A DNA stretch of 12,660 bases from Bacteroidota bacterium. Lineage in GTDB: Bacteria > Bacteroidota > Bacteroidia > UBA7662 > CANHCV01. Within the stretch, counting starts at the first letter, position 1. Each line of letters starts with the position of its first letter. Positions 7,832-12,660 of the stretch are shown here, one piece after another. The notes beneath the pieces are model-generated. The model had not been told where the DNA came from. It did not search any database and saw only the letters and a program-made list of their open reading frames with translations. The stretch covers positions 1 through 12,660 of the forward strand of contig JAIYBD010000230.1 in the NCBI GenBank assembly GCA_027488715.1. Reading direction: 5' to 3'. The translations under genes were made by a program, and so were the position numbers.

Positions 7832-8989
7832 ACCTGAAATGACCCCACTTCCAATCACCTCATCATTGCTGTAAAAAGCGATAAATTGACCGGGAGTAAT
7901 GCCTTTTTGAAATTGTTCGAACTCGAAGAACATCCCTTCAGCGTGTTGGTGCGCCACGGCTTTCTGCAAGGGTTGACGGTAACGAATGCGCACCATAAAC
8001 TCTTTTTGTTCCCCTGTTTGCATTTTCCAATCGGGACGAATCCAGTGCATTTCTGATTCGGTAACAAAAAGCGATTTTCGATTCAATCCACGGTGAGTTT
8101 CGCCCATTCCCACATAAATGGTGTTGGTTTCGGTGTTGGTGGCGATCACGAACAACGGCTCTGGTTTTCCTCCAATGTTGAGGCCTTTGCGTTGTCCAAC
8201 GGTAAAAAAGTGGGCTCCATCGTGATGCCCAATGATTTTTCCATCGGAAGGAAGGTAATGGAAAGGACGCGATTCCTCCTCGTATTGTGTTCTTGGAGAA
8301 TCGTAGCCCATCCAATCGGAAGCGATTTCAATGACTTCGCCGCGTTTTACCGTGAGTTGTTGCTGTAGAAATTCGGGAAGACTAATTTTCCCAACGAAGC
8401 ATAGTCCTTGGGAATCTTTTTTCTTGGCCGTTGGCAAGCCTATTTCATCGGCAATGCCCCGAACTTCAGACTTCTGCAAATGGCCAATGGGGAAAAGCGC
8501 TTTGGAAAGCTGTTCTTGAGAAATCTGGCACAAAAAATAACTTTGGTCTTTGTTCCGATCGGCACCCGCCAATAAACGATGCTGTTGCGATGCATCATCC
8601 CAGCCTTTTTGGCAATAGTGACCGGTGGCAACAGCTTCAGCTCCCAAACTTATGGCCGCTTGAAGAAACAAGTCAAATTTAATTTCCCGATTGCATAACA
8701 CATCAGGATTAGGCGTTCTGCCCGAAGCGTATTCGGAAAACATGTAATCCACGATGCGGGATTTGTAGGCATCGCTTAAATCGATGGTTTGAAAAGGAAT
8801 TCCCAAATGTTCGGCAACAGCCATCGCATCATTGGCATCTTCCACCCACGGACATTCGTTGTTCAAGGTGAATCGGTCGTCGCTCCAATTGCGCATGTAC
8901 ATGCCAATCACCTCGTGTCCGGCTTCCATCAACAAATGAGCCGCTACCGAGGAATCTACCCCTCCCGAAAGTCCAACTACAACGCGCAT
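7829..8989 (-). CDS. mnmA: tRNA-specific 2-thiouridylase MnmA
   Basis: The 386-residue cytosolic enzyme adds sulfur at C2 of the wobble uridine in tRNA Lys, Glu and Gln, using ATP and a persulfide relay. The ATP-pyrophosphatase loop SGGVDSS is at residues 8-14. The two catalytic cysteines are visible: C99 in NPDVLCNREIKFD and C197 in DSQGLCFVGK. TGHYCQ (about 122-127) and the central HHDGAHFFTVGQRKGLNIGG stretch are standard, and the C-terminal beta-barrel domain is complete. An ATG at 9016 would add 9 residues, but those codons lie in a hairpin between the genes. The ATG at 8989 (MRVVVGLSGG) fits the family and is preceded by TATTTTTG at 4 bases. It leads a compact group with the transporter and Asp-box genes. 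Confidence 0.96.
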   Translation of the reverse strand: MRVVVGLSGGVDSSVAAHLLMEAGHEVIGMYMRNWSDDRFTLNNECPWVEDANDAMAVAEHLGIPFQTIDLSDAYKSRIVDYMFSEYASGRTPNPDVLCNREIKFDLFLQAAISLGAEAVATGHYCQKGWDDASQQHRLLAGADRNKDQSYFLCQISQEQLSKALFPIGHLQKSEVRGIADEIGLPTAKKKDSQGLCFVGKISLPEFLQQQLTVKRGEVIEIASDWMGYDSPRTQYEEESRPFHYLPSDGKIIGHHDGAHFFTVGQRKGLNIGGKPEPLFVIATNTETNTIYVGMGETHRGLNRKSLFVTESEMHWIRPDWKMQTGEQKEFMVRIRYRQPLQKAVAHQHAEGMFFEFEQFQKGITPGQFIAFYSNDEVIGSGVISG

Positions 8990-8993
8990 GCTG

Positions 8994-9001
8994 CAAAAAT
9001 A
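8994..9001 (-). promoter_or_regulatory. Candidate -7 element of mnmA
   Basis: The minus strand reads TATTTTTG, matching TAnnTTTG, followed by CAGC and then the mnmA ATG. A transcript from it would be leaderless or nearly so. The same T-run could instead be the T-tract of the hairpin at 9003-9022, so the two roles compete. No clear -33 element is seen. Confidence 0.45.
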
Positions 9002-9022
9002 CGGAGGAGTTTTCACCCCTCC
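8995..9022 (-). terminator. Possible terminator after the receptor gene
   Basis: GGAGG (9003-9007) pairs with CCTCC (9018-9022), extended by one further G:C pair beyond an A-C mismatch. On the minus strand it is followed after 3 bases by ATTTTTG. It starts 14 bases after the receptor stop codon and ends before mnmA, where a terminator would be expected. The stem is short and the T-tract has only five T. Confidence 0.5.
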
Positions 9023-9035
9023 TTGAATTATTCCA

Positions 9036-11129
9036 TTAAAACGTTAATCGCGTTCCAACATAAACATTGCGAGGATCGGCAGGCAAAATGCCCGGTCCTG
9101 GCAATCCGCCAGCTCTTCGGGTAAAGTATTCTTCATTGAAAAGGTTGGTGATGCCGGCAAAAATCTTTCCGCTTCCCCAATCGAAAGCGTAAGAAAAGTC
9201 GGCCACGCGGTAGGCCGGAATGTTTCCTTGAAGGCCATCCGTTTGGAAAAAGGTATTGGCTGCATTGGAAAAAACCTGATCCACAAATTGGTGTTGGAGC
9301 AAAACGGAATGCGCACCCATTTTTGCCTCCATCGATGAACGAATCATCCATTTGGGAGCGTATTCTACCCGTTTTCCAGCAAAGGGCCCCGAAGTGTAGA
9401 TGGAAAAATTGAATGCACCGGTTTGGGAAAGACTTAGTCCGAATTTTGGTTGCGCCACCGCAACCCATTCTGCATAAAACTCCACTCCTTGGTGGCGACT
9501 ACTTCCTCCATTCGTTCGGAATGGAACCTGTTGACCTTGAAGATCTATGGTATTGGTGGTAATTCGGTTTTGGTAGTTGAGATGATAAGCAAGAATCTCA
9601 AAAAGAAATCGATCCCGAATTTTACCGCGCCACCCAGCTTCCAACTGGTCCCCTCGTCCGTTTTTTAGGTTTGAATCAACAAGGGTTTTCGAATCGGTGG
9701 CGAACTGATCGGAGAATAACACGGGTCGATAACTGCGGAAATAATTGATGAAAGCCGAAGTGGTTGTCCATTTTTTTTCGATGGCGAATCCGGGTAGGAG
9801 GGTGGAAGGAATGGATTGTTGGAAGTTGATGTTTTGGGTTGAAGATGCTCTCCCGCTTCCATTTGCCCAGATACCTTCCCAACGAACAGCGGGAGCCAAG
9901 GTGATGGATTTGATTGGAATTTCGGACATGACATAGGCCGCAGTATTGGAAGAGTTGAAATTTAAATCCCTGCTCAATCTGTTTTTATCCAAAGAAAAAG
10001 ATTTGGAATTTTCCGAGGATGGATTCAGGGAGGTTTGTCGTTGCAAATTCGTATTCCCCCATCGGGCGCCGTAACGGAGAAGCACCTGCTTCATTTGGGT
10101 TTTTCCCCGAAATTCGTGGGCCAAATTCCGATAGATATCTTGGTCAATGTTGCGATTATTCCATTGATCGGAAACGAAAATACCCGCCATGTTGATGGGC
10201 GAAGTTTGAAACGCTGTCGAAAGCCGGGTACCCAACGTGGCGAATGAATTCCACTGCAATTCGGTGTTTTTTGATCGATATTGGAGCTCCAGCTGGGGCA
10301 TGTGCCAACCGATGTTGAGGTAATTGGCAGCACGGAAACTTTTTTGAGCATTGATTTGATAAAGCGAGTCGTTCAATCCGCCCGGTTGCTGTTGGTCGTT
10401 GTTGGAGAAAGTGTGGTACACATGGAGTTTCAACCGAGCGCCTAAAGGAATCTTGAATTCGGTGTAGATGGTCTTTGAGTTCACCGATGAATTTTGCCGC
10501 CAGCCGTTGTTTTGTTTTTGATGATAGGAGGTGAAAAAGGTTGATTTTCCCATTTTAACGCCATAATTGAGGTAGGTTGAAATCAATCCGTAGCCGCCGA
10601 TGGTCGTAATACTTTCTCCATTTTTCCCTCGCAGCGATTCAAATCCTTTCATGGTGAAGTTCACCGTTCCGCCGATTTGCGGACCAAAGGCCAGTGAGCT
10701 TCCCCCGCGAATGATTTGTATTTTTTCAACGGCTTCCATGGGCGGGGTGTAGTATGCTTCTGGATAACCAACGGGGTCGGCGGCAATGTCCATCCCGTTT
10801 TGGCGGACGTTGAAATCCCAGCTGCGGTTCGGGCTTAGTCCACGCGAAGAGATGTTGATTTGCTGTCCGCTTCCTTCGTTCTCCCAAATCATGATTCCAG
10901 GTGTTTTTGACAAGAGTTGCCGCATGTTGGCGGTGGCTGGATTGATGGGAGTTTCGTTCGGTCGAGTGGTTTTTACTACGATTCCACGCTGTGGAAGTAA
11001 AGAGGGGAGGGAGTCGAAAAAGTTTTTTTCCGAAACGCGGTATTGTGTTTCGATGGAAGTAGGAGGTAATGTGAATTCGCGTCGTGGAGAATCGGTTAGT
11101 GCAAAAATTAAAAGAGAGGAGATCATCAT
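9036..11129 (-). CDS. TonB-dependent outer-membrane receptor, FecA-like
   Basis: The 697-residue outer-membrane receptor imports a ligand using TonB/ExbBD energy. The N-terminus MMISSLLIFALTDS is a short, weak signal peptide. It cannot be extended because an in-frame TGA lies two codons upstream. There is no carboxypeptidase-like N-terminal domain. The plug spans about residues 50-165: a possible TonB box near GIVVKTTRP (49-57), LLSKTPGIMIWENEG, ISSRGLSPNRSWDFNVRQNG (93-112), and the plug-closing EKIQIIRGGSSLAFGPQIGG (135-154). Both NVRQNG and GYPEAYYTPP resemble ferric-dicitrate receptor homologues. The rest is a 22-strand-type barrel ending in NLFNEEYFTRRAGG and GTRLTF, with the terminal Phe needed for BAM assembly. 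The ligand is likely a ferric chelate by homology, but this is not proven. No SusD gene or FecR/sigma pair is adjacent. It is divergent from the flippase gene. Confidence 0.92.
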   Translation of the reverse strand: MMISSLLIFALTDSPRREFTLPPTSIETQYRVSEKNFFDSLPSLLPQRGIVVKTTRPNETPINPATANMRQLLSKTPGIMIWENEGSGQQINISSRGLSPNRSWDFNVRQNGMDIAADPVGYPEAYYTPPMEAVEKIQIIRGGSSLAFGPQIGGTVNFTMKGFESLRGKNGESITTIGGYGLISTYLNYGVKMGKSTFFTSYHQKQNNGWRQNSSVNSKTIYTEFKIPLGARLKLHVYHTFSNNDQQQPGGLNDSLYQINAQKSFRAANYLNIGWHMPQLELQYRSKNTELQWNSFATLGTRLSTAFQTSPINMAGIFVSDQWNNRNIDQDIYRNLAHEFRGKTQMKQVLLRYGARWGNTNLQRQTSLNPSSENSKSFSLDKNRLSRDLNFNSSNTAAYVMSEIPIKSITLAPAVRWEGIWANGSGRASSTQNINFQQSIPSTLLPGFAIEKKWTTTSAFINYFRSYRPVLFSDQFATDSKTLVDSNLKNGRGDQLEAGWRGKIRDRFLFEILAYHLNYQNRITTNTIDLQGQQVPFRTNGGSSRHQGVEFYAEWVAVAQPKFGLSLSQTGAFNFSIYTSGPFAGKRVEYAPKWMIRSSMEAKMGAHSVLLQHQFVDQVFSNAANTFFQTDGLQGNIPAYRVADFSYAFDWGSGKIFAGITNLFNEEYFTRRAGGLPGPGILPADPRNVYVGTRLTF

Positions 11130-11133
11130 CGTT

Positions 11134-11141
11134 CAAATTTA
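11134..11141 (-). promoter_or_regulatory. Candidate -7 element of the TonB receptor gene
   Basis: The minus strand reads TAAATTTG, matching TAnnTTTG, followed by AACG and the ATG at 11129. The 4-base spacing is identical to that at mnmA and the flippase gene. No canonical TTG is found at the -33 distance. Confidence 0.5.
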
Positions 11142-11159
11142 TCGCTGCAAAGCTAATCC

Positions 11160-11176
11160 TTATTTAGAATAAATAA
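11160..11176. promoter_or_regulatory. 7-3-7 AT-rich inverted repeat between divergent promoters (possible operator)
   Basis: TTATTTA-GAA-TAAATAA is a perfect 7-base inverted repeat with a 3-base spacer. A second pairing, CCTTATTT (11158-11165) with AAATAAGG (11177-11184), frames it. It lies about 19 bases upstream of the receptor gene's -7 element, over the expected -33 region, and on the other side of the flippase promoter. The position suits an iron-responsive repressor acting on the receptor. It is not a textbook Fur box, and AT-rich DNA yields such repeats by chance. Confidence 0.35.
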
Positions 11177-11228
11177 AAATAAGGTGGAAAAGTTGTGACG
11201 GAAAAAACAAGCGGGAACAAATGGATTG

Positions 11229-11236
11229 TATTTTTG
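11229..11236 (+). promoter_or_regulatory. Candidate -7 element of the flippase gene
   Basis: TATTTTTG matches TAnnTTTG and is followed by AAAG and the GTG at 11241. The spacing is the same 4 bases seen at mnmA and the receptor gene. The nearest upstream TTG is too far away to be a normal -33 element. Confidence 0.5.
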
Positions 11237-11240
11237 AAAG

Positions 11241-12515
11241 GTGTTGAAAGGAAAAGGAAAAAACTTTGTTCGAGCATTAAGCTGGTCGGTACTCCAATCT
11301 GCCGTGAAAGTGGTGGGCAATTTTACGATGGGAAAATTGGTGGCATTGTGGTTTGGTCCGGCCGGATTGGCCATGGTAGGACAGTTCCAGAATTTATTTT
11401 TTCTTCAACAGAGCGCCACGGGTGGTGCCGTTCAAAATGGAGTGATTCAAGGGGTGGCGCATTCGGAATCCGACCGCGATCAACAGCGATTGGTGATTGA
11501 ATCGGGGGCGGCCATTACGTTTGTACTCACGCTGCTTTTTTCGGGGATTTGGATTTTTGGTTCGGTTTGGATTCGAGGTCACTGGTTGGCCAATGATTTT
11601 CCTCCTTTGGTGTATTATTTTTTGCCGGTTTCTTTGATTTTTTCATCTGTTTTTTTTCTGGTTTCCGGTTACTTCTCCGCCCTTAAAAACTATCAAAGCA
11701 ACGCCTGGATTAACATCATTCAATCGGTGGCAACGGTGGCGTTGTTCGCCCTTTTGGGAAAGATTTGGGGAATTTACGGCGCTTGTTTCGGATTGTTATT
11801 GGGTCAAATACCAGCCGTACTTTGGGGTTTTCGGGCGTTCAAAAAGTTTTTTTCGGTTCGACTTTCTCTTCGTTGGCCCAAAAAGCAAGAAAACGGAATG
11901 TGGAATTTTGCATTATTGGCCTTGTACAGTGCCATTGCAACCCAACTCAACCAGCTCCTCATTCGAACCCACCTCACCGATCAGTTTTCGGAAGTTCAGG
12001 CCGGATATTGGGAGGCGCTGCAGCGCATTTCGAACTTATGGGTTCCCGTGGTTTCGGTATTATTCACTTCTTTATTTCTTCCTCGATTAACCCAACGAAA
12101 GCTGCGAAGTGAATTCATGAAAGATACTTTTCTGACCGTTCTTGCGGCTGGAGGATTGGTTTTTCTGTTTTCGGTTACGGTTTTTGGAATCAAGGAATGG
12201 TTAATGGAATGGTTGTTCTCCAAGGAGTTTACCTCAGCCAAAGACATGATGGGATTGCACTTGATGGGTGATGTGTTAAAAGCCATGACTTGGTCTTTTG
12301 CTTATGCCTTGCTTTCTCGAAAAAAGAGCATCGCACTTTTAATCATTGATTTGCTGTTCAATGTTTTGTACTATGGATTGGTGGTTTTCTTGTCGAACCA
12401 AGGCGATTGGACCGGTGCAATTTTGGCGTATCCTTTGGCTATGGTGGTGAATTTTTGCGTAACGGTTGGATTTTGGGCTGTAATTTTGACCAAGCAACCG
12501 ATTTCTCATGAGTGA
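11241..12515 (+). CDS. Wzx/WzxE-like lipid-linked oligosaccharide flippase
   Basis: The 424-residue inner-membrane protein is of the MOP/polysaccharide-transporter superfamily, flipping undecaprenyl-linked repeat units across the membrane. The N-terminus resembles WzxE: a basic start (KGKGKNFVRALSWS), a first membrane helix, then WFGPAGLAMVGQFQNLFFL (37-55) and GGAVQNGVIQGVAH (61-74), which parallels the GxxNGVTKYVA region of WzxE. About ten further hydrophobic segments follow, for example around 91-110, 122-146, 155-172, 176-197, 222-240, 265-280, 297-316, 346-358, 363-385 and 391-416. The length is normal. An in-frame TGA at 11235-11237 limits the start to the GTG at 11241 or the adjacent TTG at 11244. 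The stop overlaps the next gene by 8 bases, indicating an operon. Substrate is unknown; the neighbouring methyltransferase fits a surface-glycan locus. Confidence 0.88.
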   Translation: MLKGKGKNFVRALSWSVLQSAVKVVGNFTMGKLVALWFGPAGLAMVGQFQNLFFLQQSATGGAVQNGVIQGVAHSESDRDQQRLVIESGAAITFVLTLLFSGIWIFGSVWIRGHWLANDFPPLVYYFLPVSLIFSSVFFLVSGYFSALKNYQSNAWINIIQSVATVALFALLGKIWGIYGACFGLLLGQIPAVLWGFRAFKKFFSVRLSLRWPKKQENGMWNFALLALYSAIATQLNQLLIRTHLTDQFSEVQAGYWEALQRISNLWVPVVSVLFTSLFLPRLTQRKLRSEFMKDTFLTVLAAGGLVFLFSVTVFGIKEWLMEWLFSKEFTSAKDMMGLHLMGDVLKAMTWSFAYALLSRKKSIALLIIDLLFNVLYYGLVVFLSNQGDWTGAILAYPLAMVVNFCVTVGFWAVILTKQPISHE

Positions 12516-12660
12516 TTATCAGAATAAGCCAGAAGATTACTACGTGCATGCCCGTGTGGATGTTCTCCAACTTTTAAAGGAAAAATCCAATTGTTCAATT
12601 TTGGAACTCGGTGCCGGTGGAGGTTATACCTTGGCCGAAGCAAAACGCTTGGGAATCGCA
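12508..12660 (+). CDS. SAM-dependent methyltransferase, N-terminal part (cut by window end)
   Basis: The frame from the ATG at 12508 is open to the window edge (51 codons), beginning MSDYQNKPEDYYVHARVD. Residues 32-40 read ILELGAGGG, the glycine-rich motif I of class I methyltransferases that binds S-adenosylmethionine. The start overlaps the flippase end by 8 bases, so the two are probably co-transcribed and coupled. In surface-polysaccharide loci such enzymes commonly modify sugars or head a fused glycosyltransferase; the remainder lies outside the window and the target cannot be told. Confidence 0.75.
   Translation, partial: MSDYQNKPEDYYVHARVDVLQLLKEKSNCSILELGAGGGYTLAEAKRLGIA

Noticed and set aside
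10786..11172. 128-residue plus-strand open frame
   Set aside because: Antisense to the conserved plug region of the TonB receptor; no recognisable domain.

Overview
The window looks like chromosomal DNA of a Bacteroidota bacterium, probably of the Flavobacteriales or a related order. The signs are a type III glutamine synthetase, a sortilin-like BNR/Asp-box secreted protein, a FecA-like TonB-dependent receptor, AT-rich intergenic DNA without clear Shine-Dalgarno sequences, and repeated TAnnTTTG motifs, the -7 promoter element of this phylum. The species cannot be read from the sequence.

Layout. Bases 1-79 hold the tail of a gene that enters from the left. Next is a RAYT-type (REP-associated) HUH/Y1 transposase (97-654, +) carrying two related palindromes, one inside its reading frame and one across its stop codon. 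The second also separates it from a convergent cytidine deaminase gene (cdd, 714-1196, -). A divergent spacer leads to glnN (1391-3580, +), which ends in a terminator shared with the convergent gene to its right. From 3613 to 11129 all genes are on the minus strand. In transcription order they are a FecA-like outer-membrane receptor (9036-11129), the tRNA 2-thiouridylase gene mnmA (7829-8989), a DASS/SLC13 carboxylate transporter (6396-7820) and a 928-residue secreted Asp-box protein (3613-6399). The last three are tightly packed: a few bases between mnmA and the transporter, then a 4-base ATGA overlap. To the right, divergent from the receptor, a Wzx/WzxE-like flippase (11241-12515, +) overlaps a SAM-dependent methyltransferase that runs off the window. 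This is probably the edge of a surface-polysaccharide locus.

How the parts relate. cdd (pyrimidine salvage), glnN (ammonia assimilation) and mnmA (tRNA wobble modification) are housekeeping genes. The receptor and the transporter could both handle carboxylate or ferric-carboxylate compounds, but mnmA separates them and the link is an inference. No rRNA, tRNA, CRISPR array or complete insertion sequence was seen.

Two observations stand out. First, the RAYT gene and its palindromes form a REPtron-like unit in which one palindrome is translated as part of the transposase. Second, the motif TAnnTTTG lies exactly 4 bases before the start codons of mnmA, the receptor gene and the flippase gene, and 3 bases before a GTG start of the transporter (one mismatch at the Asp-box gene). 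This suggests leaderless or nearly leaderless transcripts.
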